This document shows, piece by piece, positions 1 to 11,326 of a stretch of DNA of 64,000 nt. The stretch comes from Typha latifolia (lineage: Eukaryota > Streptophyta > Magnoliopsida > Poales > Typhaceae), in NCBI GenBank assembly GCA_019914945.1, contig CM034113.1:6614850-6678849 (forward strand). Reading direction: 5' to 3'. The first letter of the stretch is position 1. Each line of letters opens with the position of its first letter. Position numbers and translations under genes: made by a program. The notes beneath the pieces are model-generated. The model searched no databases and was not told the DNA's origin. It worked only from the letters and a program-made list of their open reading frames with translations.

Positions 1-138
1 AGAAGAAAGTAGAAAATATTGATATTCTTTAATAATCTCAAAGTGGTTGCCTTCCACATATTTAGAGGCTAGCCAGAAATTCAAAAATGTTCAAATTACC
101 CTAACACGAAATGACCTCAGCGTCAAACATTGGAACAT

Positions 139-510
139 CATTGAATGAAGATTGCTCTCGGGTTGAGACATTCAAATCCCATTGGATAGGCATTCAAACC
201 CTTCGATGAATACTACTCTCAGGTTAGGGAGTTCACATATTGTTTGATGAGCGTTAAAATGCTTTGACGAAGACTGCTCTCAAATTAAGGCACTTGAACC
301 TCATTGGTTGGGCGTTCCAACACTTCGGCGAAGACTGTTCTCGGATTAGGGCATTTGAACGCAGTTGGCTAGGAGTTTGAACATCTCGATGTTCTGCTGT
401 TTTCAAATTGTGACATTCGAGCATTATTGCTCAGTTGTTCAAATGCTTCAATGAAGGCCGCTCTTATGTTCTGGCATCGGAACGCCATTGGTCAAAGGTT
501 TGACCATCGA
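139..510. repeat. Minisatellite, six diverged copies of a 61-62 bp unit
   Basis: A motif close to GATGAAGACTGCTCTC recurs at about 147, 208, 269, 330, 391 and 453, a spacing of 61, 61, 61, 61 and 62 bases. Each unit continues with a TTAGGGCATTTGAAC-like block and a CATTGGTTGGGCGTT-like block. The copies are diverged but stay in register, so this is an old tandem array. No reading frame stays open through it. Confidence 0.85.
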
Positions 511-2129
511 GCCCGATGCCATAAATTTTTTGAAAATATTAAATAACTAATATTACGATAAATATGTTCGACCCAGCAAATCTAATCTCTCCTATGAGGT
601 GACTCAATTAGACTCGGATCACATTAAGTTCATCAACGCTAATATTTTTCAAGCAAACTATTAAATAACCAAATTACCCATATTATCCCTAAATCAAATG
701 ATTATATTCAGGTAATTAAGTATTTTTATATCCATGTTTACAGCTGAGTAACGATATAATTCAGTGTGGACTATAGGATTAAGTGCTTAGTTTAAAATAC
801 ATGGATGTAAGTAGAAATTGAGCTAAACATCTTCCATAATACCATGATGTGAATCCATACCAAATGATGAAATTTAGGGAAAGGATCCAACCACATCACA
901 CAAAGTTCTTATCATCAATACAACAAGAGAATGCTTTTGTTAGCAGCAATAATTATTGCCAACTCCTATGATTATAACTTAGCTGGCATCCAAAAGCAAC
1001 AAAAGAGATTGATACTATGGATGCTCATTTATACATAAAAAATCTATCTGGCATTTACCCTCACTATGAAAAGATATAGGAATTTTTACATAATTGCCGC
1101 CAAGAACTATTAAAATATATGATTAGATGTTTGTTAAAAGATTTACAGATGCATACAAAAGGCTACAAATACCTTTCTTTCTTGAAATTTAGAGTGCAAA
1201 ATACTTAGTAATGATTATTTTCTTATACTATGATTTCGGATAATATTAGAAAGCTTCCCAAATATTTGAAGTAACTTATACAAGAGAAAAAAATAATCTA
1301 TTCTTAATCTGAGTTTAATTTTCAATTCCATTTAGTTTGAATTAACTGACGAAATAAAATTTTTAAAAGAGCTCAATAATTTCGGTGGCGATAATACTAT
1401 TCTTAAAAATATAACGACGATCAATTATATAAAAATCTCAAAGATATAACGAGGTGAGACTAAATCAAGATCATGACACTTAAACTGCCATCTCTTGCCC
1501 TCACCAACCTCATCCTAATACTTTTTTCTTTAATTGATGCATTCCATTAATTTATTCTCATGCATGACTAAAATAATAATGGCTTCTATAATGAAACAAA
1601 AAGGAAATTAGAATGTAACCATCATGAGATGCCCTTCTCTATTTTACCTACTTCCTTAAAAAAATATGTCTAACTAATTTATGCAATCCATAACATCCTT
1701 CCAAGATCTAGAAAACTAGAACAAATCCATTTCATAGCGGATCTAAGCAAGGTCAGAATCCAACTCGGATAGCTTTATCGGGCTAGGTTGGATACTCTTA
1801 TCCAAACCCGATCTCGTGCAATTAATTATCGAACACTTCCAATTTTATGCCTATAAATTAAAAAAATTAGTAATTTAGCAGATAAAAAGACATAAATACC
1901 CCTCTTAATGGAAAGGAATATGTAGAAAATAAGAATAAAGATATTTCTATCTTTTTTACAGTTACACTGAAAATTTTCTAACGGCTAGTTACGTTTTAAG
2001 GGGTATATTATATATACCAAATGTTTTGAGAGATGAATAAGAGATTTTAGAAGGGTATATATGTAAAATATCTTTATAAATTTTTGTTTTTTGGGGGGCC
2101 AAATGGGGGGGGGAATAGTGAATTAATCA

Positions 2130-2400
2130 ATTATGGTGGGCTTTCGCCATAATGGCGGGCCCACCTTACAGCTTAATACTATGGACTTTTCCTTTGTCAG
2201 CTTTGGTTCGTCTCACATTCTAATGGGCCCCCCTCCGGTGTCACCACTCACCAACCTCCTTTACGGGTGATCTCTTGCAGCTCTGGGTGTAGGCGTTTCC
2301 TGCAATTAGGTGCTTGGAAGCCTTTGATTGGCTGAGCGGTGTTTTAACAAGGAGATTTGCATATAAAGCCCCGCATTTTTTAAGTATTAGTACAGTTTGT
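2130..2400 (+). promoter_or_regulatory. Orphan promoter-like GC-rich patch
   Basis: Within AT-rich DNA this patch holds GGGCCC/GGCCCA-type motifs near 2157 and 2225, an ATTGG (inverted CCAAT) at about 2327 and TATAAA at about 2362. The order CCAAT then TATA fits a plus-strand promoter. No gene starts just downstream. It could be a distal promoter of the NT-C2 gene 1.6 kb away or the promoter of a non-coding transcript. The function is inferred from motif layout only. Confidence 0.3.
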
Positions 2401-3467
2401 GTTGACATCATATTTTATCTTTATGGAAGGGATAATAAATTGAAAATAAAAGGCTGTGAGGTGGTGTAATAATTATTTGGAACAAATTACACCTGATGGG
2501 TAAATACCATTCCTTTCCTTCATTGAATTTTTATTTGTAATACTTAAATCCATTGTAGTTATAGTTTTGACTTATCTTTAATTACCTAATTAATATTAGC
2601 TTTAATATAAAAATTAAAATGTTCTTCTTATTTATATTAATCAGTTAAAACCATAGTTTTCTTTTTGTGAAAATTTATTAGGTTTATATTTCTTTCACTC
2701 TAAGTACTTAAAATAGTTTTGATAGAAAAGAATAAAATTTTATTATGCGGCGAGAGAAAAATTAAGGGTTAATAAGATATCATATCATCACTTTTTGTTA
2801 AATATTAATTAAATTTTGGATAAAGACCGGCAATTGTATATACGTCAAAACTATAAGATTGTTAAAGGTTACGAATAAATATAAGACCGGCAATTGATTA
2901 TGACACTCACATATTATTTTTTTTAATTAATGAAAAAATTGTTTTAGAGGTTTTCTAATGTTAGAGAGGTTAATGTGTCATTGTGTCATCAATAGTAAAT
3001 GAGAGAAAAATTATAAATATAGGTAATAGTTCAGGGGTCAAAGTGTAATTATTTCTTATTATAGAACTCAAAAGTGTGACAAAGGTTGTATCATTTTTAT
3101 CACACGTCATGATAGTTTGACAACCAATACTAAGCCACTAAGTACCCAGCTACAACCAAGCTTGCAGGCGATCCACTCCCAACTTCGAACACAAAACCTG
3201 GCCCACCATTTTGGACGGCCGAGATCGCTCCATCACCAGTCGCGTGGCGGCAGAGCAGAATCTAGCTCGATTTCCACGACGTCAACGTGGTGTGCCAAAT
3301 CCTGTCGTCCGAACCTCCATCGCCGTCCGATCTCGATCGAACGGATCGCAGTTCTCTTCCAACAGTGTTCCAGAAAGCGCGAATATTTTAGGCGTTGGCT
3401 AATACTTCCAACCCATGAACAGACATTTTAGAGAACAACTCTTTACGCTCTCTGACTAAAATTCTCT

Positions 3468-3472
<5 letters not shown>

Positions 3473-3508
<36 letters not shown>

Positions 3509-3521
3509 TACACACACACAC
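3473..3521 (+). repeat. (CT)n/(CA)n microsatellite in presumed 5' leader
   Basis: About 16 CT units run from 3473 to 3505, followed by a short CA run to 3521. It lies about 440 bases upstream of the start codon of the NT-C2 gene, where the transcribed leader probably begins. CT/GA runs near plant transcription starts can bind BBR/BPC GAGA-binding proteins; that role is inferred. Confidence 0.8.
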
Positions 3522-3943
3522 TGCTTTATTTGTAGTATAGTTGTATATAATATATTAGTAATAAGTATTGAGAGAATTCGATTCAATTTAATCTCTTGGG
3601 TTGCTTTCTTTACCCATTCAGAGTTGAAAAGGAATGAGAGTTTGCGAGTGACCGACATTTCTCTCCATTGTAGGTATGATGTCTTCTTCTTCGAAGTCTA
3701 TGTCTGGGTTGTTCAAAATGTGTTTTTTTGATGGATTAATTGCTCGCTAAAAGGTGAATGGATTACTGTCGTGGTTTGAATTCTGTTAGCTTTAACTCTC
3801 TTTCAATCTCTTTTCATTGTTGAAAGCTCCGGGGAGAGATGATGCGCGCAACCTATTAGGTGAATTGCCAATAAGAGCTTACAGAGTATGCTGATTGGAA
3901 CCCAGAAGTAACACATCGAGGATCAAAATCCAATCTTGCAACC

Positions 3944-6900
3944 ATGGTGCTGGGTCTCCGATCAAAGAACAGGAAAGGCACAACAATTCATGTTGATTAC
4001 ATCATTCACATACAAGAAATCAAGCCATGGCCGCCGTCTCAATCCCTGAAATCCCTCCGCTCCGTGGTCCTCAGTTGGGAGAATGGAGATCGCAACTCTG
4101 GATCGACAAACCCGGTTGTGCCTTCGCTTGGATCGACTACTGCGGAAGGGAAGATTGAATTCAATGAGTCATTTAAACTCAAAGTCAGTTTTTTGAAGGA
4201 AGGATCAACAAAAGGCAATGACTCAGGCACGTTTCAGAAGAATGTGCTGGAGCTGAATTTATACGAGCCTAGGAGGGACAAGACAAAAGGCCAGCATCTG
4301 GGCAGTGCAGCAGTGGACTTGGCGGAGCTCGGGGTCCTCAAGGAATCCGTGACTGTCGGTGCACCAGTCAGCTGCAAGAGGAGCTTTAGGAATAACTCGC
4401 AACCTGTGCTTTATTTAAGGATTCAACAATTTGATAGGGATGGCTCGACATCATCAAGAGAAAGCCTACATAAGGAGGTGTCAATGGATAAGGATGGAAA
4501 AGAATCGGTTTCTGTATTGATGAATGAGGAGTATGCTGAAGAAGCAGAGATTGCTTCTTTTACTGATGATGATGAAGATGAATCTTCACATTCTTCACTT
4601 TCTAACTCATCGCCTACTATAGATATGAATGCAAATCTGCCTGTTCAAAGTAGCAATGGAGTAAAGGAGCACATTGAGGTATTCTACTAATGATCCTTAT
4701 AAATTTGATGGTTTCTGCAGTATTGTGTTTGCTACTGGCATTCGTAATAGTTTATTCATTCCTTAAAGAAAGTTTTGAAATATTATGCATCAAAACTGCC
4801 ATCCATATTTCTAGGGATCTTATGAAACCAAGGAGGCCAAGATTTTTAACAATTCTTTTTTCTTCTTGTTTCTTTATGCATATTGTCAATGAGTAGAAGG
4901 AGATTAAAAGTATGATCATTTGTCTTGTTGTACAATTTCACTTAACCTAAGATTGTAATTGCCTTGTGAGCAATTAAAAGAAGCTAATGATAAAAACTAA
5001 AGTATTCAATTTTCATTTTGAAGTAACGAATTTCAAATGCTGCTACATAAAGGTAGTGCTAATTTGCTAGCCAATGCAGGGGAGCAGAAGGGGCTGTAAT
5101 GAAGAAACAAGCATACAATTGGAATCCGAGCCTGCAAAAGAGGAGATCATACCAGAAACAGTGGACTCACACCTTAGTGGTGCTACCATTGATCAAAATA
5201 GGTGTGAGCCCCAACTGATGTTGGTAGACCAACCAAACAATCCTGAGGTCTCAGAGAATTATGGCACATCTTTGCCTAGCTCTCAGGTAAGGAACTCATT
5301 AAAAGTTACGAATTTCAAATGCTGCTATAGAAAGGTAATGCTAATTTGCTAGCCAATGCAGGAGAGCAGAAGGGGCTGTAATGAAGAAACAAGCATACAA
5401 TTGGAATCCGAGCCTGCAAAAGAGGAGTTCATACCAGAAAGATTGGACTCTCACCTTAGTGGTGCTACCATTGATCAAAATAGATATGAGCCCCAACTGA
5501 TGTTGGTAGGCCAACCAAACAATCCTGAGGTCTCAGAGAATTATGACACTTCTTTGCCTAGCTCTCAGGTAAGGAACTCAGCTATTGTCTTGGAGAAGTC
5601 AGAAGTCCTTGACATGCATTTGTCTTCATCCTCTGTCATTTCGGAAATTTTGAAGAAAGAAATTGTACTTGGCAATATGAAGGAGGATCATGAGACAGAT
5701 TATTTGGTCCAAGAAGTCCAGGAGAAGAAGGTTCAAGACAGGAGCAAAGAAGATGCAGAAGAGAGCACTGTAGAAGAAGAAAATACTATGGAAGCAAAGA
5801 ACATGAACGAATCATTAGATAATGATCAGATTGAGAAGCAGAAGATTTTAAACAATACTGAACCTGAAAGTAATGTTGAAAAGGAGGAGGGACATCATGA
5901 TAACATAAATACGGCAGTCAAAATGGAAAGCAGTCATGGGTCTGACTTCGTACATCTGGAGAAAGATTTAAAAGAGAAGCAGATGATAAATGAATTAGAA
6001 GTGGAAACCAAAAACCATTCAATTGAAAAGGATGTGAGAGCTCAAGAGAATGGAAATGGGTCAGCAGAAATTAATCATGCTTCTGATTTCATGAATCTGG
6101 AGAAAGATGAAAACCAGACTATAAATGGATCAGAAGTCAAAAGAGAAAACCATTCAGTTGAAGTTCAACAGATAACTGATCATCCAGATAGTCCTTCTGT
6201 TGTATCAGTTACAAATGTAGACCAAAACACAGTCTTTGAGCAGAAAATTTTTCTACAAAATAGCGGTAAAATGTCATTCCAATCTAACTTGACCAGTTCC
6301 GCCCTGAGATTTCCTGGAGTAAGACCATACAGTAGTTTAGGTAGTGATAGAGCAAAGAACATTAAGTTTTCTGTGAGGTCACCATCAGACTTCAAGAGAA
6401 GCATCACACGTAAATCAAGTGATCAGTCCATGGAAGATGTGAAGGAAATTGATTTTCAAGGAGATGTACGCAGTCGCAGAATGTGTGGGACAGAAGATGG
6501 AATGGATGACCAGGAGAGTACAAGCTCCGGTCCAGATGATAGTTCTACAATAAACAGTAATGGTGTTTCTAGTAACAGAGTTCGGGAACTGGAGCTTAAA
6601 ATTGAGTTACTTGAAGGAGAACTAAGAGAAGCTGCTTCTGTTGAGATAGGCCTTTACTCCATAACTGCTGAGCATGGTAGCTCATCGCAAAAGGTCCACA
6701 CTCCAGCTCGACGGATTTCAAGGCTCTATCTTCATGGTTTGAAACACTGGTCAAAAGAAAGGAGGGCAAGTGTGGCCAGAAGTGCTTCCTCTGGACTAGT
6801 TTTGGTTGCAAGAGCATGTGGAAATGATGTTCCAAGGCATGTAAAATATTATCCTCATGTTAAAATTCTTTTTATTTACGGTGGAATGCAAGTAGTCAAC

Positions 6901-9900
6901 AAATAATCTGCTTTCACCATCTCTTAAAGTTCTATAGTTTCCTAGACCATTATATAGATTTAATCTTGTTCTTAATAGCAGTTTTGAGTATGAAATAATA
7001 TATTTTGACTTCTTAAGATGCTTTTCTTAGTCAGGTTGACCTTCTGGTTGTCAAATTCTGTTGTATTGAGAACAATCGTCAGCCAAGCAACTAAGCTGTC
7101 TGAAATTGGTGGAAGTAATGACCCTTATTCTGCAGAAGGAGATCCTGGAAGAATGTCCAAGAGGAAATCCGCAACATTACGATGGGAATCTATTTATCGA
7201 AAGAAAGGAAGGAAAGGAAATCTGACTTTAACTGAAGAGTTTGATCACTTGGAAGATCCTGACACATTCATATCTGCATTAGAAAAGATTGAAAACTGGA
7301 TATTCTCTCGAATTGTCGAGTCCATCTGGTGGCAGGTTCGGCCTAACTCTGATTATACTATTATTCTGGTTTCATGATGTTTCACAAGTTGGATTAATAG
7401 TACATCTTTCCTGATCAGCAATTGACATCAATTGTTTTTGTTGTTTCAGACCTTTACTCCACAAATGCAGTCCACTACTGAGAGTAATGAACCAAAGATA
7501 AGGTCTCACATGAAGAAAAGTTATGGGAAGGCATTGACCACACCTGATCAGGAACATGCAAACTTTTCAATGGAAATTTGGAAGAAAGCTTTTAAGGATG
7601 CCTCCGAAAGGCTTTGCCCCCTTAGGGCAGGAAGACATCAATGTGGTTGTTTGCCTATTCTGCCTAGATTAGTGAGTGCGGATCTCTGGCTTATATAGAG
7701 TCAATGTGTAGAATAAGTGCTATTGCTCACTTGAATACTACAACCATTATTTTTAAATAAAGAGTAGTCATGATAGCTTAGGCCTTTGGATTGCTTATGG
7801 CTTTCTATATAGTACTTACACATCACTTAGGGTGACGGTGAGGTTTCCCCTGATTATATGAAGTTCCCCTCCTTATAATTGGGAAAGATGCATACATCTT
7901 GTTCTCCTTTACCACAGATTTGGGGGGAACGTTGAGCACTAGAATGGCCCCTTTCACAGTGTTTAGTTATTGTCTAGTAATGCTTCTAATATCTTTCTAG
8001 ACTATGTATTTTATCTTAGCACGCATAATGTCTATTTGATTGAATCTTATTCCTTTCTGAGGAACAAATATAATGTAACATGTTGGCTTGCTATTGATTG
8101 CCTAATGTTGAGAAAGTTGGTTACTTATTTCTGGCCATTTTGTTGTTGAAAATCAGGTGGCACAAGTATAAGTAGCATATTACCTATGTGCTGTGTACTA
8201 TATTCACGTAGAGATATTTTAGAACATCTGATTTGTTTACAGGTCATGGAGCAATGCATTTCAAGACTTGATGTGGCTATGTTCAATGCTATTTTACGAG
8301 AATCTGATGATGAAATCCCAACGGACCCAACTTCAGACCCAATAAGTGATCCCACCGTTCTCCCTGTCTCATCTGGAAAATTAAGCTTCGGTGCAGGTGC
8401 TCAATTAAAAAATACTGTAAGTGATAGTATAACATTGTATTAACTAAATTATCCACATATATATTGTACATTCTCATGCCTAGGTAAGCTCTGGCTTTGC
8501 TGAATATTTCTAATTTGTAGTTTGTGTACTTGGTCAAGATTTTTTTCCATTAAGATGTAAATTTGGTGACCTACTTATCTTCTGTTAGTGCCAAAGCACA
8601 AAATATTGGGGATCAGGTTGTTTAATTGTTCAGATCATTTATTATATAATAAAAAGAAAGAAATACATGTACTAAATCTTTCTTTCATTTTGGTGCTAGA
8701 TTGGCAACTGGTCAAGATGGCTAACTGACCTATTGGGTCTGGATGAGGATGAGCAACCTCGAATCAAGAGTGAGCAAGATGATGACAGGCTTGATGTCTC
8801 TGAATCCTTGAAATATTTCCATCTCCTAAGTGCATTCAGTGATCTTCTTATGCTCCCAAAGGACATGCTTTTGGAGAGATCTATCAGGAAAGAGGTATGT
8901 CTATTAGATAGAACTCCTGTCTTACTACATAAACTTGTGACTTTCCTCTAACCGTTATATTCATAAAAAAATCTCATTTATTTCTTTCTCATTCTATGCG
9001 ATCATTTTGGAAAGGTTTGTCCAACATTCAGTCCATCAATTATCAAGCGGATCCTTGATAGCTTCCTGCCTGATGAATTTTGTCCTGATCTCGTACCAGG
9101 AAATGTGCTTGAAGCACTGGAATCTGAGGTAGGTTCTTAAAATTTTGTGTATTGACTATTAATCTTTATTTTTTTGGAGTAGATCATGAAAGTATATCTT
9201 TTTAAGCCTGAGTTAATCATCAATCTTTTCATCTTCTTTTTGTCAGTTATCTTTTGGAAGCACAAGCATTTGTCATTAGTAAGTAATAAAGATTATCAGG
9301 AAAGAAACACCCCTATCAGGAAAAAAATTCCAATTGAGATTTTAACATACACAAAGTTTGTCTTTCATTTGTTGATCTATCATGTATTAATAGAGTGAGA
9401 AAAAGATTTAGTATTCCAAACCAGATAAAATGATGAAAATGGAGGAATTACCTACAACAAAATGTTAGTCCCAACTATGTATGTTCATCTTAAGCACAAT
9501 GGAATTATCTGAAGTGAAGGAAAACAAAGAAAAGAAAAAGTTTAGAACCAGTTCTTTTTATTATGTCTTCAAAATAGAGAAGACATGCTCTCTGCAATGC
9601 TTGCTTCTTTGTGGGAACTTTCCTTACTTTAGATATTCCAGTTTTGACGATAATATTACATTTGTAAACATAGACAATTCTTTTGATGCTTGTATATAAA
9701 CACCTGAAAATAAGTCAACCTTCTATCCCAGCTAACTATTAAAGGTTTAAAAGCCTACACCAGCTCAATGTTCGTAATAGGAATGAAACGCAAAAAGCCT
9801 AAAACCGTTGACCTCCAAGCATGATGCTTCTCTTTATAGCTGCTTATTTCTCATGTTCTTATTTTCCATGTTTTGTTCTTCTGAATCTCTTGGTGAAAAC

Positions 9901-10286
9901 ATCTAAGAGAAAAAAAATATGACTCATTTGTCAGTCTTTCAGTTACTAATCCTGATAACCACCATCACTAGGGTCATTTGGAGAACAGCGAAGATGGAAT
10001 AAGAAATGTGCCATGCAATGCTTCTCCTGTCGTTTATTCTCCTCCTTCAGTTGATTTAGTTTTGAGCATCATAGGAGATGTTGCAACTCCAAGTCTTAGG
10101 AGGAGTGGATCGTCTTTGATCCGTAAGTCCTACACCAGTGATGATGAACTTCAGGAGCTGATGGATTCACCTTTAGCCTCAATAGTTGAAATATCCTCAA
10201 CCCCCACAGCCAAGTCAAAGCAGAAAAACTCTTCACATGCTGTCAGGTATCAGCTTCTCCATGAGGTTTGGCAAAGCGATGATTGA
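3944..10286 (+). CDS. NT-C2 domain protein with C-terminal DIL-like region, nine coding exons
   Basis: Reconstructed exons: 3944-4678, 5080-5286, 5362-6836, 7035-7335, 7450-7671, 8243-8416, 8700-8894, 9015-9128 and 9972-10286, giving 1245 residues with all phases matching. Residues 1-160 form an N-terminal C2 domain of the EEIG1/EHBP1 type (start MVLGLRSKNRKG). The middle, about 200-700, is acidic, charged and probably disordered. A conserved helical C-terminal part from about 740 (PRLTFWLSNSVVLR) to 1140 resembles the dilute/DIL region of myosin-V tails. The best remembered relative is Arabidopsis At3g01810. Function is unknown; a membrane-trafficking or plastid-movement adaptor role would be inference. 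Oddities are a tandem duplication of exon 2 as the start of exon 3, and a GC donor at 6837. A 5' leader intron (about 3673-3905) is likely. ATG 3944 has a good context (AACCATGG) and opens the domain. Confidence 0.85.
5022..5585 (+). repeat. Tandem exon duplication, 282-bp unit, two copies
   Basis: The unit at 5022-5303 is repeated at 5304-5585 with roughly 95% identity. Each copy has the end of an intron, the acceptor CCAATGCAG and a 207-base coding block (5080-5286 and 5362-5568) of 69 codons. Copy 1 ends at the donor CTCAG/GTAAGG, leaving a 75-base intron (5287-5361). In copy 2 the same GTAAGG is read as coding (Val-Arg). Both blocks are phase 0, so one or two copies can be included without frame change. 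Confidence 0.9.
6837..7034 (+). other. GC-AG intron in NT-C2 gene
   Basis: The conserved peptide PRLTFWLSN is produced only if exon 3 ends CCAAG at 6836 with the donor GCATGT and exon 4 starts G/TTGACC at 7035. Using the nearby GT at 6841 would bring the next exon in as VDLLVVKF and hit a stop after 19 codons. GC-AG introns are a known minor class in plants. Confidence 0.75.
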
Positions 10287-11326
10287 TTGTTATATTTGGC
10301 AATTCTTTCTCTTTTCTTTTTGATTCCTTAATACATAAATTTCATCCAGTGACTTGAGCATCTGTAAATGCGGATTTGTATCATTTTTCGCCTACATGCT
10401 GGGCATGTTGTTTATATATAAGGAACAAGGCCTTTTACACTGCAATCTTAGCAGAGATTTAATGATGCAAAGAATTCCTGGCTTGTTTTACTACAAGTTT
10501 GGCAAGATCATCAGAGTCAGCCAACAATGTTGTGCTTCAATGTTGCCCTTTTCCTGATATTAGTGATTCTTCAGTACAGAGTAGACTAGCCTTGAGTGGC
10601 CATCCAGATATGGTGATTTTCAGCATATATATTCCTAAAAAAATCGATGTCGTTCTCTACAACCAAAGTTATCAATTTGCTTCTTCTTTCATCGATTAAT
10701 TATATGTTTAGAGGAGTTCTTGAAAGTTGTTCTTAATTGCAGGAGAATAAAATACAGCTATTCATCTGGTACCAGGCTACTCTCAAATTATTTTCTTAAT
10801 TTCCTCATTTTATAGATCCAGCTTCATGGCAGATATATGTGGGAATCCACTATCTTGAATTGAGAAGTGTGAATATTCTTGTACATATATAACCTAGCCT
10901 CACTCCTAGTTTAGCAGTAAAATTTGCTCCACTACTTAGAATAACAGCATTGAATGCCAATTGGTACAAACATAGTATATTAATTATGTGACTTTACCGA
11001 CAAGAACATCAAACAAAACTTCCAATTGGTACCGACAAAGAGTATAAGACAAAAGACACCCGGAATTGAATAACATTAGGACCACATCCATTCTGACACA
11101 CTAAAGACAGACCAACAGGCTACTTCAGTACCTTCTCATCACATGGATTTATAGTAGCATCCATTTCCCTCAACGACTTTCATGATCCAAAACAGTTTAC
11201 GCTGTTAATGATGTAAATAACTTGACAGTATTAGCGATAAAAGAACCTAAAAGTGGAGTCTATGATCTCTAGTTCTCTACTATGTTTTAAAGCTCCATTC
11301 AACAGCTAGGAGAACTTGAAAAAGAC
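10287..11326. other. 3' ends of two convergent genes and intergenic DNA
   Basis: This stretch separates the plus-strand NT-C2 gene (stop at 10286) from the minus-strand argininosuccinate synthase gene (stop at 11327). It must hold both 3' untranslated regions. Short open frames at 10354-10699 show no recognisable protein. No repeat or RNA gene was seen. Confidence 0.5.

Larger units (their letters stand above)
1..3400. other. Intergenic region, AT-rich with minisatellite and promoter-like patch
   Basis: No convincing coding exon is seen on either strand. The stretch contains a six-copy minisatellite (139-510), a short GC-rich patch with promoter-like elements (about 2130-2400), and a 14-base direct repeat AAGACCGGCAATTG at 2823-2836 and 2883-2896. 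From about 3130 base composition rises in GC as the next gene's promoter begins. The rest is AT-rich sequence without recognisable features. Confidence 0.6.

Noticed and set aside
3117..3431. Open frame of 104 codons before the NT-C2 gene
   Set aside because: It has no recognisable domain, lies in the promoter/leader region and does not start with a well-placed ATG. Two overlapping frames are open here only because the segment is GC-rich.
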